From Mycolicibacterium hodleri (GTDB lineage Bacteria; Actinomycetota; Actinomycetes; Mycobacteriales; Mycobacteriaceae), in assembly GCF_025822245.1 (NCBI RefSeq), contig NZ_JACKTL010000027.1, forward strand, positions 1-64,000: a stretch of 64,000 bases of DNA, in the 5' to 3' direction. Position 1 is the first letter of the stretch; each line of letters starts with the position of its first letter. Below are positions 41,890-52,756 of this stretch, piece after piece. Position numbers and translations under genes: made by a program. The notes under the pieces were generated by a model that ran no database searches, had not been told where the DNA came from, and saw nothing but the letters and a program-made list of their open reading frames with translations.

Positions 41890-43632
41890 ATGAGCACGTC
41901 TCGGTGGCCGCTGGCGGTGCGCGCGGCGACGAGCACCGCCATCCCCGTCCTCGTCGGAACTGGGGTGGGCAACGTCGGCGCGGGCCTGATCGCCACCCTG
42001 GGAGCGTTCACCGCCCGCTTCGGTGGCGACCGGCCGTACCTCAACCGTGGCGTGCAACTGGCCGTGGTCTCGGTGGCCCTCGCGGCGTCGGTCACCGTGG
42101 GGTCGTGGTCGGCGCAGGTGGCGTGGCTCGGCGTCGCGGTCGTCTCGGTGGTGTCGGTCGCGGCGGTGTGGCTGTGCAACGCGCTCGCGGTCGGGCCACC
42201 CGGTGCCTACGTGTTCGCGCTGGCCTGCGCGGCGGGCATCGGCGTCTCGGCCGCGAAGCTGGCTCCGTGGCAGTTGGGCGCGCTGGTGCTCGGCGGCGGC
42301 GCCGTCGCGTGGCTGGTGCAGATGGCCGGTGCCCTGCGCGAGCGGCGCCGTCCAGAGCGGGTGGCGGTCGCCACGGCAGGTGCGGCCGTGGCCGCATACG
42401 TCGAGGCCGTCGGGTCGGCCGGCGAGACGGCCGCCCGGCATCGCGCCGCGGCCGCTCTGCACGCGGCGTGGAACGCACTCGTCAGCTTCCAGCCGGCCAC
42501 CGGCGCGGACGACCGGCTGCGGCAGTTGCGCGCCGCCAACCACGCCCTGCACGTGCTGTTCGCCGACGCGATGACGGCCAGCGCCGTCGCCGAGGGCCCG
42601 GCACCCGAGACCGCGGACACCGCCCGCCGCATCGGCGACCTGAGCGCCGACCCCGCGACGGTGTCGACCCGCGCCGAGGACCGGGTTCCCCTCGCCCGAC
42701 CGCGGGCCGCGGCACTCCTGCGTCGCGCCCTTCGACCCGGGTCACACGTCCGGCACGTGATGGTCCGGGTGGCGGTCGCCGCACCGCTGGCCGGCGCCGC
42801 CGCGATGCTGCTGGACGTCGGTCACGCGTACTGGGCGATCGCGGCCGCGGTCCTGGTCCTGCACCAGGGCGCCGACCACAGCCGCACGCTGCGTCGCGGC
42901 GCCGACCGGCTCGTCGGCACCTGGCTGGGGCTGATCCTCGCCGCGGGCATCCTGTGGCTGCATCCCCAGGGGTGGTGGCTGGCGGTGATCCTCGCGGCAC
43001 TGCAGTTGACGATCGAGATGCTCGTCGTCCGGCACTACGGGCTGGCGTCGGTGTTCATCACCGCCGCGGCCCTGACCATCGCGACCGGCAGCCACCGGGT
43101 GGACGTCGGCGAGCTGCTCTTGGCCCGCGGCAGCGACACCCTGATCGGCTGCGCGGTCGGGGTGGCGGTGTTCCTGGTGCTGAGCCGATTTCAGGAGACC
43201 GGCAGGCTGGTCGACTCCGTCGCCGACGTGGTGGACGCCGTCGCGACGACCGTGCCCCACCTCGCCGCCGACACCGCGACCCTGGCGGCTCGGCGCTCGC
43301 GACGCGATCTGCAGCTGGCGACCATCGACCTGCGGGACGCGGTCGACGCCGCGGCGGCCGGTTCGGCGCGGCTGCGCGCCACGGGTGAGCGGTTGCGGCC
43401 CGCCGCGGCGGCGACCGAGCGCCTCGCCTATCGCGCCATCGCCGCCTGCTGGGAGATGGACGTCCGGGCGTCCGGGCCACTGCTGGGTCCCGACGACGCA
43501 GACGCCTTCGCCCGGCAGTTGCGTGGGCTGGCGGCCGCGCTGCGCACCCGCAGCACCCCACCCTCGGTGACCGATGCCCCCGACTTCGCGTCCGCGGACG
43601 TCACCGCCCTGACCGCGGCCCTGCGGAACTAG
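41890..43632 (+). CDS. FUSC-family membrane transporter
   Basis: A 580-residue protein in two halves: an N-terminal membrane bundle (about 10-140), a cytoplasmic helical region, then a FUSC_2 bundle (HAYWAIAAAVLVLHQG, RLVGTWLGLILAAGILW) and a soluble C-terminus. The family exports aromatic acids or other amphiphiles. ATG 41890, 13 bp after the protease gene. It converges on the DUF3151 gene with a 4-bp overlap. Confidence 0.85.
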   Translation: MSTSRWPLAVRAATSTAIPVLVGTGVGNVGAGLIATLGAFTARFGGDRPYLNRGVQLAVVSVALAASVTVGSWSAQVAWLGVAVVSVVSVAAVWLCNALAVGPPGAYVFALACAAGIGVSAAKLAPWQLGALVLGGGAVAWLVQMAGALRERRRPERVAVATAGAAVAAYVEAVGSAGETAARHRAAAALHAAWNALVSFQPATGADDRLRQLRAANHALHVLFADAMTASAVAEGPAPETADTARRIGDLSADPATVSTRAEDRVPLARPRAAALLRRALRPGSHVRHVMVRVAVAAPLAGAAAMLLDVGHAYWAIAAAVLVLHQGADHSRTLRRGADRLVGTWLGLILAAGILWLHPQGWWLAVILAALQLTIEMLVVRHYGLASVFITAAALTIATGSHRVDVGELLLARGSDTLIGCAVGVAVFLVLSRFQETGRLVDSVADVVDAVATTVPHLAADTATLAARRSRRDLQLATIDLRDAVDAAAAGSARLRATGERLRPAAAATERLAYRAIAACWEMDVRASGPLLGPDDADAFARQLRGLAAALRTRSTPPSVTDAPDFASADVTALTAALRN

Positions 43633-44045
43633 CCGAGGCCGAGTTCGCCGCGGGCCGTGCGGTCGCAGTCGTCGAGCAGGTCGAGGCACCGCTGGAACTC
43701 GTCGGTCTCGCCGATCGCGTCCGCGGCGTGGGCCAGCGCGGCCACGCAGCGTAGGAAGCCACGGTTGGGTTCGTGCGAGTACGGCACCGGGCCGAAGCCC
43801 TTCCACCCGTTGCGGCGGAGTTGATCCAGACCGCGGTGATACCCGGTGCGCGCATAGGCGTAGGCGGTGACGGCCTTGTCGTCGGCGAGGGCGTCCTCGG
43901 CCAGTGTCGCCCAGGCCACCGAGGCCGACGGGTGAGCGGCGGCGACGATCGCCGGATTCTCGCCGGCGGCCAGTTCGGCCTCGGCTTCGGTGTCGCCAGG
44001 AAGCCGGACCGGATCAGGCCCCAGCAGATCGCCCATGTGAGTCAT
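43629..44045 (-). CDS. DUF3151 protein (Rv0360c-like)
   Basis: A 138-residue helical protein: TRTGYHRGLDQLRRNGWKG and GPVPYSHEPNRGFLRCVAAL are typical of DUF3151 of actinobacteria. Function unknown. ATG 44045 or 44036. Divergent from the gene at 44148. Confidence 0.85.
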   Translation of the reverse strand: MTHMGDLLGPDPVRLPGDTEAEAELAAGENPAIVAAAHPSASVAWATLAEDALADDKAVTAYAYARTGYHRGLDQLRRNGWKGFGPVPYSHEPNRGFLRCVAALAHAADAIGETDEFQRCLDLLDDCDRTARGELGLG

Positions 44046-44147
44046 GCGCTTATTGTGCCGTGCGGATCACACGCCGACGCCGTCAGGCGTCGTCGAGGCG
44101 CGGGGTGGATAAGATCGACGTAGTCACGAGGGAGGACTGAAGCGCGC

Positions 44148-44921
44148 ATGTCGAACCCATCGGGGACGGACGAGAACAACGAACCTGGCGCGGACGACGG
44201 CTCTTCGCCCGAGACCGAGGTGATCGATCCGACCGCGTTGGCCGGGGCCGCCGAGGCGGACGCGCCCGAGCGTCGATTCACCGCACCGTCGGGGATGGAC
44301 GCGGGCAAGACCCAGATCATCCACACCGCACCCGAGCCGGCCACCGAGATCTTCGCCATGCCGCAGGGACAGTCCGACGCCGCGGAGGCCGGGGCCTTCA
44401 CCGCACCGATCCCCCACGCGGGAGGCGCTGCGCCACAGGTGATTCCCGGTCGGGGTGATCAGCCCAAGCCGCCGCGCAGTCGACGCAGCTGGGGCTGGGT
44501 GATCGCGCTGGTGCTCGTCATCGCCGCGCTGGCCGCCGTCGCCATCCTCGGCACCGTGCTGATGTCCCGCGACGAGTCCGCCGCGGTGTCGCAGGAGGAC
44601 ATGGTGCGCTCGACGATCCAGAACTTCGACACCGCCATCCAGAGCGGCGACCTGTCGACGCTGCGCAACATCACGTGCGGCGAGACCGCCGACAGCCTCG
44701 TCAGATACGACGACGACCAGTGGAAGGACATCCACTCCCGGGTCGCCGCGGCCAGGCAGTACCCGATCGTCGCGAGCATCGACCAGGTCGTCGTGCACGA
44801 GTCGCACGCCGAGGCCAACGTGACGTCGTTCATGGCCTTCGACCCGTCCACCCGCTCGACGCGGAGCTTCGATCTTGAGCTCCGCGACGAGCAGTGGAAG
44901 ATCTGCCAAGCGCCTCAGTAA
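44148..44921 (+). CDS. Membrane-anchored Rv0361-like protein
   Basis: A 257-residue protein: an acidic disordered N-terminus (about 1-115), one membrane helix (WGWVIALVLVIAALAAVAIL), and an external DUF4878/NTF2-like domain with two Cys (NITCGETAD, WKICQAP). The type-II topology suggests a cell-wall-facing role. Two ORFs of this design occur in the window (see 32868). Converges on fba, 10 bp apart. Confidence 0.85.
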   Translation: MSNPSGTDENNEPGADDGSSPETEVIDPTALAGAAEADAPERRFTAPSGMDAGKTQIIHTAPEPATEIFAMPQGQSDAAEAGAFTAPIPHAGGAAPQVIPGRGDQPKPPRSRRSWGWVIALVLVIAALAAVAILGTVLMSRDESAAVSQEDMVRSTIQNFDTAIQSGDLSTLRNITCGETADSLVRYDDDQWKDIHSRVAAARQYPIVASIDQVVVHESHAEANVTSFMAFDPSTRSTRSFDLELRDEQWKICQAPQ

Positions 44922-44931
44922 GCCCCCGGGG

Positions 44932-45969
44932 CTAGCTGGCGGACACGCTCCGGCCGCTGCTGTGCAGGTCGTTGCACGCCTCGACGACGCGCTCGGACAT
45001 GGACGCCTCGGCCTTCTTCAGGTAGCTGCGCGGGTCGTAGACCTTCTTGTTGCCGACCTCGCCGTCGATCTTCAACACGCCGTCGTAGTTGGCGAACATG
45101 TGCCCGGCCAACGGGCGGGTGAAGGCGTACTGGGTGTCGGTGTCGACGTTCATCTTCACCACGCCGTACTTCAGCGAATCCTCGATCTCCGACTTCAGCG
45201 AGCCCGATCCGCCGTGGAAGACGAAGTCGAACGGCTTCGATCCCTCGGCGAGCCCCAGCTTCGCCGCGGCGACGCGCTGCCCCTCGGCGAGCACCTCGGG
45301 GCGCAGCTTCACGTTGCCCGGCTTGTACACGCCGTGCACGTTGCCGAAGGTGGCGGCCAGCAGGTAGCGGCCGTGCTCGCCGGCACCCAGGGCGTCGATG
45401 GTCTTCTGGAAGTCCTCCGCCGAGGTGTAGAGCTTGTCGTTGATCTCGGCCTCGACGCCGTCCTCCTCGCCGCCGACGACGCCGATCTCCACCTCGAGGA
45501 TGATCTTCGCCTCGGCCGCGAGCTTCAGCAGTTCCTTGCCGATCTCCAGGTTCTCGTCGATCGGCACCGCGGAGCCGTCCCACATGTGGCTCTGGAACAG
45601 CGGGTTCTGCCCCTTGGCGACGCGCTCGGCGGAGATCGCCAGCAGCGGCCGGACGTAGGTGTCCAGCTTGTCCTTGGGGCAGTGGTCGGTGTGCAGCGCG
45701 ACGGTGACGTCGTACTTGGCGGCGACCACGTGGGCGAACTCGGCGAGCGCGACGGCGCCGGTCACCATCTCCTTGACGCCCAGGCCCGACGCGAATTCCG
45801 CACCGCCGGTGGAGAATTGGATGATTCCGTCACTGCCGGCGTCCGCGAAGCCCTTGATCGCGGCGTTCACCGACTCCGAGCCGACGCAGTTGATGGCCGG
45901 GAATGCGAAGGAGTGCTCCTTGGCACGATCCAGCATCTCGGCGTAGACCTCGGGAGTCGCGATGGGCAT
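44932..45969 (-). CDS. fba: Class II fructose-bisphosphate aldolase
   Basis: A 345-residue zinc aldolase of glycolysis/gluconeogenesis. Metal and substrate residues lie in LHTDHCPKDKLDT, EVEIGVVGGEEDGV, NVHGVYKPG, FVFHGGSGS and VVKMNVDTDTQYA. ATG 45969 has an AGGAGG ribosome site; the ATG 24 bp upstream is less likely. Matches Rv0363c. The Mtb neighbour mgtE is absent here. Confidence 0.97.
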   Translation of the reverse strand: MPIATPEVYAEMLDRAKEHSFAFPAINCVGSESVNAAIKGFADAGSDGIIQFSTGGAEFASGLGVKEMVTGAVALAEFAHVVAAKYDVTVALHTDHCPKDKLDTYVRPLLAISAERVAKGQNPLFQSHMWDGSAVPIDENLEIGKELLKLAAEAKIILEVEIGVVGGEEDGVEAEINDKLYTSAEDFQKTIDALGAGEHGRYLLAATFGNVHGVYKPGNVKLRPEVLAEGQRVAAAKLGLAEGSKPFDFVFHGGSGSLKSEIEDSLKYGVVKMNVDTDTQYAFTRPLAGHMFANYDGVLKIDGEVGNKKVYDPRSYLKKAEASMSERVVEACNDLHSSGRSVSAS

Positions 45970-46045
45970 GTGGGTTTCCTCCTGGCGTTGCACGCGTGGT
46001 TCGTCGGTCTTGGAAGTATCTCAACCGCCGGCCGTCGGCGACACC

Positions 46046-46624
46046 TCAGGGTTGTGACGATGCGACGGCGGGCGCCAGGATTCGGCCGGACAGTTCGAGC
46101 AGCGCGCGATGCAGATCGGCGTCGTCGATGTCGGCCAGCTCGGGATCGGCGGCGGCCCGGCCCACCCCGGAGCAGAACACCGAGAAGGCAATCCGTTCGA
46201 CGTCGCTGCGGTCGGGGCCCTCCATCATCTCGCGGAGACGATCGTTGACCGCGTTGAAGTCGGGATCGCCGGTCATCAGTGCGTCGATGGCGGGGTCGCC
46301 GTAGAACACCACGGCCAGCCGTCGATGCCGCACCACCATTTCGACGAGACCGCTGACGGCCACGGCGCGGCGCTGCTGCGGGTCGGGAAGCGCGTCGGCG
46401 ATCTTGATGACCCGCGCGATGTCCTCGATGCACGGCCGGATCACTTCCAGGGCAATGCCTTCCTTGGACTGGAACTGGTAGTAGACCGCAGCCTTGCTGA
46501 CCCCCACCCGGTCGGCGATCATCTGCAGAGACGTGCCGTGCACCCCATGCTCGGCGAAGAGGGCCACCGCGGCGTCGAGCACCCTCTCGCGAGCCAGGCC
46601 TCGCGGTGCTACGGGTTTCGCCAA
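46046..46624 (-). CDS. TetR-family regulator
   Basis: A 192-residue TetR protein: HTH in the N-terminal 55 residues (VLDAAVALFAEHGVHGTS, VSKAAVYYQFQSKEGI), followed by a helical ligand domain. The start appears to be TTG 46624 with AAGG upstream. It is divergent from mmpS-mmpL, which it probably represses through the repeats at 46661-46708. The layout resembles Rv0452-mmpS4-mmpL4. Confidence 0.88.
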   Translation of the reverse strand: MAKPVAPRGLARERVLDAAVALFAEHGVHGTSLQMIADRVGVSKAAVYYQFQSKEGIALEVIRPCIEDIARVIKIADALPDPQQRRAVAVSGLVEMVVRHRRLAVVFYGDPAIDALMTGDPDFNAVNDRLREMMEGPDRSDVERIAFSVFCSGVGRAAADPELADIDDADLHRALLELSGRILAPAVASSQP

Positions 46625-46660
46625 TGCCTTGCCTTCGTGATCGTGCCGTCGGGCCGGATG

Positions 46661-46708
46661 TCGCCGACGTGGCGAAGTTTACGTCCGTGGCGAACGGTAA
46701 GTCGCCAC
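46661..46708. promoter_or_regulatory. Overlapping inverted/direct repeats, candidate TetR operator
   Basis: TCGCC-GACGT-GGCGA (46661-46675) is followed by GTGGCGA ... TCGCCAC (46687-46708) with perfect 7-bp arms around ACGGTAAG. GTGGCGAA occurs twice, 18 bp apart (46669 and 46687). They lie between the divergent TetR and mmpS genes, the expected place for autoregulation and mmpS-mmpL control. Confidence 0.6.
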
Positions 46709-46817
46709 AACGCACTGATTCAAGTGGAGTTAGCCGTTCGGCTTGCCCAACTACGTCGTGCACCCTATTGTTTGACGCGCTAACCACTTGGTGTGGTCAG
46801 AGCGACGGAGGGGTTCT

Positions 46818-47252
46818 GTGGTCGGGATCGTCAAGCGGGCCTGGATACCGCTGCTCATCGTGGTGGTGATCGCACTCGGCGGCATCGTGGTGTACCGGAT
46901 GCACGGCTTCTTCGGGTCGGACAACGAGACCACCCGCCCGGGCGCCGGCCTGGCGCAGGACGCCGAACCGTTCAACCCCAAGGTCGTGACCTACCAGATC
47001 ACCGGAACGGAAGGCGCCGTGGCGACCATCAACTACCTCGACCTGGACGCGACCCCGCAGCGCGTCGACGACGCACGCCTGCCCTGGTCGATCACCCTGA
47101 GGACCACCAAGCCGTCGGCCAGCGCCACCATCATCGCCCAGAGTGACGGCAACCAGATCGGCTGCCGCGTCAGCGTCGACGACCAAGTCAGAGACGAGCA
47201 GTCGTCCACCGGCGTCAACGCGCAGGTGTCGTGCCTGGTGAAGTCCGCATGA
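46818..47252 (+). CDS. MmpS-family membrane protein
   Basis: A 144-residue MmpS protein: N-terminal membrane helix ([17 protein letters not shown]) and an external beta-domain ([40 protein letters not shown]), ending in a Cys-containing strand. It partners the MmpL transporter. GTG 46818 follows GGAGGGG by 4 bases; longer starts lack a site. ATGA overlap with mmpL. Confidence 0.92.
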   Translation: MVGIVKRAWIPLLIVVVIALGGIVVYRMHGFFGSDNETTRPGAGLAQDAEPFNPKVVTYQITGTEGAVATINYLDLDATPQRVDDARLPWSITLRTTKPSASATIIAQSDGNQIGCRVSVDDQVRDEQSSTGVNAQVSCLVKSA

Positions 47253-50098
47253 GCGATCAGCAGACGGTCCAGCAGACGGTCCACCGCGCCCGGATTCCCC
47301 GCTTCCTGCGCCTGTTCTGCGTGCCGGTCCTGTTGGGTTGGCTGGCGCTGACGGCGCTCGTCAACGTCGTCGTGCCGCAGCTCGAGGCCGTGGGTGCGGC
47401 CAACTCCACCTCGCTGACCCCGAACGACGCGCCGTCTCTGCAAGCCACCCAGTTGGTGGGCAAGCTGTTCGGCGAATACGACTCCAACAGCTCGGCGATG
47501 ATCGTCCTGGAGAGCGACAAACCCCTTGGCGCGCAGGATCATCAGTACTACGACGGCCTGATCAAGGACCTGGAGAAGGACAAGACCCACATCCAGCACA
47601 TCCAGGACCTGTGGGGCGATCCGCTGACGTCGTCGGGATCCCAGAGCGCGGACAACCTGTCGGCCTACGTGCAGCTGTACATCGCGGGCAACCAAGGCGA
47701 GACGCTGGCCAACGAGTCGGTGGAAGCGGTGCGCGACATCGTCGCCGCCCATCCACCACCACCGGGGCTGAAGGTCTACGTCACCGGCGCCGGGCCGCTG
47801 AACTCCGATCAGCAGCACGCCGGCGACAAGAGCCTGCAGTTGGTCACGGCACTGACCTTCGTCGTGATCGTGACGATGCTCCTGCTGGTCTACCGCTCCA
47901 TCGTCACCGTGCTCATCGTGCTGCTGACGGTGGTCCTCGAACTGGCCGTGGCCCGAGGCGTGGTGGCGTTCCTTGGCTACCACCACGTCATCGAACTGTC
48001 CACGTTCGCGGTGAACCTGTTGACCCTCTTGGCAATTGCCGCGGCCACCGACTACGCAATCTTCCTCGTCGGCCGCTACCACGAGGCGCGCAGCGCCGGC
48101 GACGACCGGGAGAACGCGTTCTACGTGATGTACCACGGCACCGCCCACGTCATCCTGGGCTCCGGGTTGACGATCGCCGGCGCCACCCTGTGCCTGCACT
48201 TCACCCGACTGCCCTACTTCCAGACCCTCGGAATCCCGCTTGCCATCGGCATGTTCGTCGTGACCATGTCAGCGTTGACGCTGGCGCCGGCGTTGTTGAC
48301 CATCGCGTCGCGGTTCGGCCTGCTCGACCCCAAGCGCGCGACCAAGACCCGAGGGTGGCGCCGGATCGGCACGGCCGTCGTCCGTTGGCCAGGACCCATC
48401 CTGGTGGCGTCGACTGCGATCACTCTGGTCGGCCTGCTCGCGCTGCCGTCGTACAAGACCAGCTACGACGACAAGAAGTACCTGCCGGCCGACGTCGAGG
48501 CCAACATCGGCTACGGCGTTGCGGCGAAGCACTTTCCGCAGGCACGGTTGAACCCCGAGGTGCTGATGCTGGTGGCCGACCACGATCTACGCAACTCCAC
48601 CGACATGCTCGTCGTGGACCGGGTGGCCAAGAGCGTCTTCCACCTGCCCGGCATCGCCCGAGTGCAGACGATCACCCGGCCGCTGGGCACCCCCATCGAA
48701 GGCAGCTCCATTCCCTTCATCGTCGGTCAGCAGGGCGTCAACCAGAAGCTCGGCCAGTCCTACGCCGAACAGCGCACGGCCGATCTGCTGACCCAAGCCG
48801 CCGACATCAACGCCCAGATCGACGTGCTGCGCCAGCAGCTGTCGTTGCAGAAGCAAAGTGCCGCAGCCCAACAGGAACAGACCGACGACCTCAAGAAGAC
48901 GGTGGCGGTCACCAACGAGCTACGGGACAAGATCGCCAACTTCGACGACTTCTTCCGGCCCCTGCGCAGCTACTTCTACTGGGAACCGCACTGCTACGAC
49001 ATTCCCGTCTGCTACACGCTGCGCTCCATCTTCGACGCGCTGGACGGGATCGGCGAACTGACCGACCTCCTCGGCCAGACGACCGCCAGCCTGGACAAGC
49101 TCAACGCGTTGCAGCCCAAGCTGATTGCGTTGATCCCGCCGCAGATCGCCACCCAGGAGCGCAATCGCGACCAGATCATGACCAACTATGCGACGCAGCA
49201 GGATCAGCAGAGTCTGCAGGACCGCCAGCAGTCCGATCCCAGTGCCATCGGCAAGGCGTTCGACGACTCCAAGATCGACGACTCGTTCTATCTGCCGCCC
49301 GAGGTCTTCGACAACCCCGACTTCAAGAGGGGGCTCAAGCAGTTCGTCTCGCCCGACGGAAAAGCGGTGCGGTTCATCATCTCTCACCAGGGCGACCCCG
49401 CGACGCCAGAAGGCATCTCGCACATCGACGAGATCAAGAACGCCGCATTCGAGGCCATCAAGGGGACACCGCTGGAGACATCGAAGATCTACCTGGGTGG
49501 CACCGCGGCCACCTACAAGGACATGCGCGACGGCTCCAACTACGACCTCGTCATCGCGGCGGTCTCGGCCATCTGCCTGATCTTCATCATCATGCTCATC
49601 ATCACCCGGGCCGCGGTCGCCGCAATGGTGATCGTCGGCACGGTGGTGCTGTCGCTGGCCGCGTCATTCGGTCTGTCAGTTCTGTTGTGGCAGCACGTCA
49701 TCGGCATCGAGCTGCACTGGCTGGTGCTGGCGATGTCGGTGATCATCCTGTTGGCGGTCGGGTCGGACTACAACCTGCTGCTGGTGTCCAGATTCAAGGA
49801 GGAGCGCGACGCCGGGCTCAACACCGGCATCATTCGGGCGATCGCCGGCAGCGGCAGCGTCGTGACCTCGGCCGGTCTGGTGTTCGCGTTCACGATGATG
49901 TCCTTCGCGATCAGCGACCTGAAGGTGATGGCCCAGGTGGGCACCACCATCGGACTCGGTCTGCTCGTCGACACCCTGGTGATCCGGTCGTTCCTGACAC
50001 CGTCGATCGCGGCGCTGCTGGGCCGCTGGTTCTGGTGGCCACTCAACGTCCGCCAGCGACCTGCCCGCCATCGTCAGACCGTCAGCACCATCCGGTAG
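47249..50098 (+). CDS. MmpL-family RND transporter
   Basis: A 949-residue MmpL with 11-12 membrane helices. Proton-relay Asp-Tyr pairs are in [15 protein letters not shown] and [15 protein letters not shown], porter domains lie between TM1-TM2 and TM7-TM8, the latter with a long coiled coil (about 510-560). With MmpS it likely exports siderophores, lipids or drugs; the TetR context is like mmpS4/L4. It overlaps the alcohol dehydrogenase gene tail-to-tail by 25 bp. Confidence 0.93.
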   Translation: MSDQQTVQQTVHRARIPRFLRLFCVPVLLGWLALTALVNVVVPQLEAVGAANSTSLTPNDAPSLQATQLVGKLFGEYDSNSSAMIVLESDKPLGAQDHQYYDGLIKDLEKDKTHIQHIQDLWGDPLTSSGSQSADNLSAYVQLYIAGNQGETLANESVEAVRDIVAAHPPPPGLKVYVTGAGPLNSDQQHAGDKSLQLVTALTFVVIVTMLLLVYRSIVTVLIVLLTVVLELAVARGVVAFLGYHHVIELSTFAVNLLTLLAIAAATDYAIFLVGRYHEARSAGDDRENAFYVMYHGTAHVILGSGLTIAGATLCLHFTRLPYFQTLGIPLAIGMFVVTMSALTLAPALLTIASRFGLLDPKRATKTRGWRRIGTAVVRWPGPILVASTAITLVGLLALPSYKTSYDDKKYLPADVEANIGYGVAAKHFPQARLNPEVLMLVADHDLRNSTDMLVVDRVAKSVFHLPGIARVQTITRPLGTPIEGSSIPFIVGQQGVNQKLGQSYAEQRTADLLTQAADINAQIDVLRQQLSLQKQSAAAQQEQTDDLKKTVAVTNELRDKIANFDDFFRPLRSYFYWEPHCYDIPVCYTLRSIFDALDGIGELTDLLGQTTASLDKLNALQPKLIALIPPQIATQERNRDQIMTNYATQQDQQSLQDRQQSDPSAIGKAFDDSKIDDSFYLPPEVFDNPDFKRGLKQFVSPDGKAVRFIISHQGDPATPEGISHIDEIKNAAFEAIKGTPLETSKIYLGGTAATYKDMRDGSNYDLVIAAVSAICLIFIIMLIITRAAVAAMVIVGTVVLSLAASFGLSVLLWQHVIGIELHWLVLAMSVIILLAVGSDYNLLLVSRFKEERDAGLNTGIIRAIAGSGSVVTSAGLVFAFTMMSFAISDLKVMAQVGTTIGLGLLVDTLVIRSFLTPSIAALLGRWFWWPLNVRQRPARHRQTVSTIR

Positions 50099-51087
50099 CG
50101 GGCCTTGCCGGCGTCCATGGCGGCGTACGCCTCGGCGGCCTGCGCCAGCGGCCGCTCCTCGATCATGGCTCGCACACCGGATTGCAGCGCGAAGTGCATG
50201 GTCTCCTCGACGTCGCGGGCCGTTCCCGACGGGTGCCCCGTCACCGACAGGCCGGCGTTGATCAGGTCCAGCGGGCTGATGGGCAGATCTTCGGCGGTGA
50301 CGCCGATGACGACCAGCTCCCCCTGGGGGCCCAGGCCGCCAACCGTCGCGGCCATCGCCTCGGAGTTGGCCGCCGTGGCGAGCACGACCGCCGCGCCGCC
50401 GAGCTTTTTCAGCGCCTCGGCGACGTCCTCGGCCTTCGAGTCGACGTAGTGGTGCGCACCCAACTCCTTGGCGTCGGCTTCCTTGCCGGGGCCGCGGGCG
50501 ATGGCCACCGTCTCGAAGCCCATGGCCCTGGCGAACTGGACGCCGAGGTGGCCGAGCCCACCGACGCCGAGGACCGCGACCACGTCACCGGCCTTCGCCC
50601 TAGTGGTGCGCAACCCGTTGAACACCGTCACCCCCGCGCAGCCCAGCGGCGCCGCCTCGGCGAACGAGAGACCCTCGGGGATGCGGGCCAGGGCCGTCGC
50701 CGGCACGACGACCGATTCCGCGTAGCCGCCCGGGTACTGCAGGCCGGGCACCTGCAACCGTTCGCACTGCATGAACGTGCCCTTGCGGCACGGGTTGCAC
50801 CGGTTGCAGTTGCCGCCGAACCAGCCGACCTCCACACGGTCGCCGACGGCGAAGTCCTGGACGCCGTCCCCGAGTTCGGCGATGGTGCCCGCAATCTCGT
50901 GGCCCGGCGTGATGGGCCAGTTCAGTCCCGGGAAGCCACCGTTGACGAAGGCGTGGTCGGTGCCGCAGACACCCGCCGCGGCGACCTTGATCCGCACGTG
51001 GTCACGCGGTGGAGACGTGGTCTCGACATCGACGAGGGTGAGCTCTGCGCCGGGCGAGGCGACGTGGACGGCTTTGTGTGTGGGCAT
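50074..51087 (-). CDS. Zinc-dependent alcohol dehydrogenase
   Basis: A 337-residue MDR enzyme. Catalytic zinc: [18 protein letters not shown] and the later [10 protein letters not shown]; structural zinc: [17 protein letters not shown] (four Cys). NAD-binding [12 protein letters not shown] 51087. It reads towards the mmpL end and is divergent from the DedA gene. Substrate unknown. Confidence 0.92.
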   Translation of the reverse strand: MPTHKAVHVASPGAELTLVDVETTSPPRDHVRIKVAAAGVCGTDHAFVNGGFPGLNWPITPGHEIAGTIAELGDGVQDFAVGDRVEVGWFGGNCNRCNPCRKGTFMQCERLQVPGLQYPGGYAESVVVPATALARIPEGLSFAEAAPLGCAGVTVFNGLRTTRAKAGDVVAVLGVGGLGHLGVQFARAMGFETVAIARGPGKEADAKELGAHHYVDSKAEDVAEALKKLGGAAVVLATAANSEAMAATVGGLGPQGELVVIGVTAEDLPISPLDLINAGLSVTGHPSGTARDVEETMHFALQSGVRAMIEERPLAQAAEAYAAMDAGKARYRMVLTV

Positions 51088-51164
51088 GACTTGAGGTTAG
51101 TGACGCGGCGGCGTCGGCGTCAGGCTGTCGTCGACATCAGCTACCGCCGGTATCCTCGGCTGCC

Positions 51165-51833
51165 ATGACGACCACCACCCTGGCGCTGCTGCCGGACTTC
51201 CTGGACCCGCTGACGCTTCTCGGGTACTTCGGCACCTGGGCACTCGTCGGCCTATTGGTCGTCGTCTTCATCGAGTCGGGCGTCCTGTTCCCCGTCCTGC
51301 CCGGCGATTCGCTGCTGTTCGTCGCGGGCATGCTCGCCGCGGGTACGGCCGCCCAGGCCGACACCGTGCAGACCAACTTCCATCTGTGGCAGCTGCTGCT
51401 GTTCATCCCCATCGCCGCGGTGGCCGGCAGCCAGGTGGGCTACTGGATCGGCCGCAGCCTCGGCACGTCGATGTTCACGCCGACCAATCGCGTCCTCAAG
51501 CAGAAGTACCTCGACGAGGCCCACGCGTTCTTCGAGGCACGCGGGCCCTTCGCGATCGTGCTCGGCCGGTTCGTCCCCATCGTCCGCACGCTGGTGCCGA
51601 TCACGGCAGGCGCGGCGAGGATGAACTACGGCGTCTTCACCCTGTTCAACGTCATCGGCGCCGTCGTGTGGGGCGTGGGGCTGACCATGCTCGGCTACTG
51701 GCTCGGGCAGTTCGAGATCATCCAGAAGCTGCTGGAGCCGATCTTCATCGTGATCGTGCTCGCGTCGCTCGCCCCCATCGTCTACGAGTGGTACAAGCGG
51801 CGTAAGGCAGCCAAGCGGGCCGGCGAGGTCTAA
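51165..51833 (+). CDS. DedA-family membrane protein
   Basis: A 222-residue DedA protein (Rv0364-like): FIESGVLFPVLPGDSLLFVAGML and the family motif ARGPFAIVLGRFVPIVRTLVPITAGAARM (in parts F-x-G-R-x-x-P-x-x-R-T and A-G-x-x-x-M), followed by two membrane helices and a basic tail. The family includes undecaprenyl-phosphate and phospholipid translocases. Converges on an LLM gene with a 4-bp overlap. Confidence 0.93.
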   Translation: MTTTTLALLPDFLDPLTLLGYFGTWALVGLLVVVFIESGVLFPVLPGDSLLFVAGMLAAGTAAQADTVQTNFHLWQLLLFIPIAAVAGSQVGYWIGRSLGTSMFTPTNRVLKQKYLDEAHAFFEARGPFAIVLGRFVPIVRTLVPITAGAARMNYGVFTLFNVIGAVVWGVGLTMLGYWLGQFEIIQKLLEPIFIVIVLASLAPIVYEWYKRRKAAKRAGEV

Positions 51834-52738
51834 CCGAGGCCCAGCGCGGACGCCAGCGTCCGCAGCGCCGGCCGCGGATCGGCGGTCGGGTTGTCCCCGA
51901 GCACCTGAACCACCACGTGGTCGGCGCCGGCGTCGAGGTGGGCCCGCAGCGTCGCAGCCGCGTCGTCGACCGAACCCATGCCGACGAGCCCACGGGCCAG
52001 CCGGTCGGATCCGCCGCGGACGAGGTCGGACTCGTCGAAGCCCTGGCGCAGCCACGAGTTCCGGTAGTTGGGCAACCCGCTGTAGACGTTGAGATGCCCG
52101 TGCGCGGCGCTCAACTGCTCGGCGTCGTCGCCGCCCACGACGACGGCCTGCTCGGAGACGATCCACTTGTCCGGCCCGAGGATGTCGCGGGTCTTGCGGG
52201 ACTGCTCCGGCATCACCAGATAGGGGTGGGCTCCGTCGGCGTGCGTCCCCGACAGCTCGATCATCTTCGGACCGAGTGCCGCGAGCAGGCGTGCGGGTCG
52301 GCCCGCCCCCGGCTCGATCTGCTCGGGCACGCCGGCCATCTTGTCCAGATAGGTGCGCATCGTCGCGAGCGGCTTGGCGTACGTCCCACCGAAGCCGTGC
52401 TCGACGAGCGGGGCGTGGCTCACGCCAAGGCCGAGCACGAACCGGCCCGGGTGCAGCGCCGTCAGCGTGCGTGCGCCGGACTCCGCGGCGGAGGCCGCGC
52501 GGGCGTGGATGTTGGCGATGCCGGTGCCGACCACGAGCCGCTCGGTGGCCGCCAGGAACGCCGCCGACTGGGTCAGACACTCCTTGCCGGTGACCTCCGG
52601 GATGAACAACGAACCGTAGCCGAGGGCCTCGATCTCCTTGGCCACGTCCTGCGCATCGGTGATGGCCCAGGTGTCGCTGGCCCACCACACACCGATGGTG
52701 GCGGGAAAGTCGATGCGGGCGCGTGGGGATTCGGTCAC
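51830..52738 (-). CDS. F420-type luciferase-like oxidoreductase
   Basis: A 302-residue LLM protein: GVWWASDTWA, LGYGSLFIPE, VGTGIANIHAR, LHPGRFVLGLGVSHAP, LLAALGPKMIELSG and the C-terminal HVVVQVLGD. It resembles F420-dependent LLM enzymes of actinobacteria. It is last in the operon that starts with ttfA, 18 bp after nhaA. Substrate unknown. GTG start. Confidence 0.88.
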   Translation of the reverse strand: MTESPRARIDFPATIGVWWASDTWAITDAQDVAKEIEALGYGSLFIPEVTGKECLTQSAAFLAATERLVVGTGIANIHARAASAAESGARTLTALHPGRFVLGLGVSHAPLVEHGFGGTYAKPLATMRTYLDKMAGVPEQIEPGAGRPARLLAALGPKMIELSGTHADGAHPYLVMPEQSRKTRDILGPDKWIVSEQAVVVGGDDAEQLSAAHGHLNVYSGLPNYRNSWLRQGFDESDLVRGGSDRLARGLVGMGSVDDAAATLRAHLDAGADHVVVQVLGDNPTADPRPALRTLASALGLG

Positions 52739-52756
52739 GCGCTCGATGGTAGGCGG

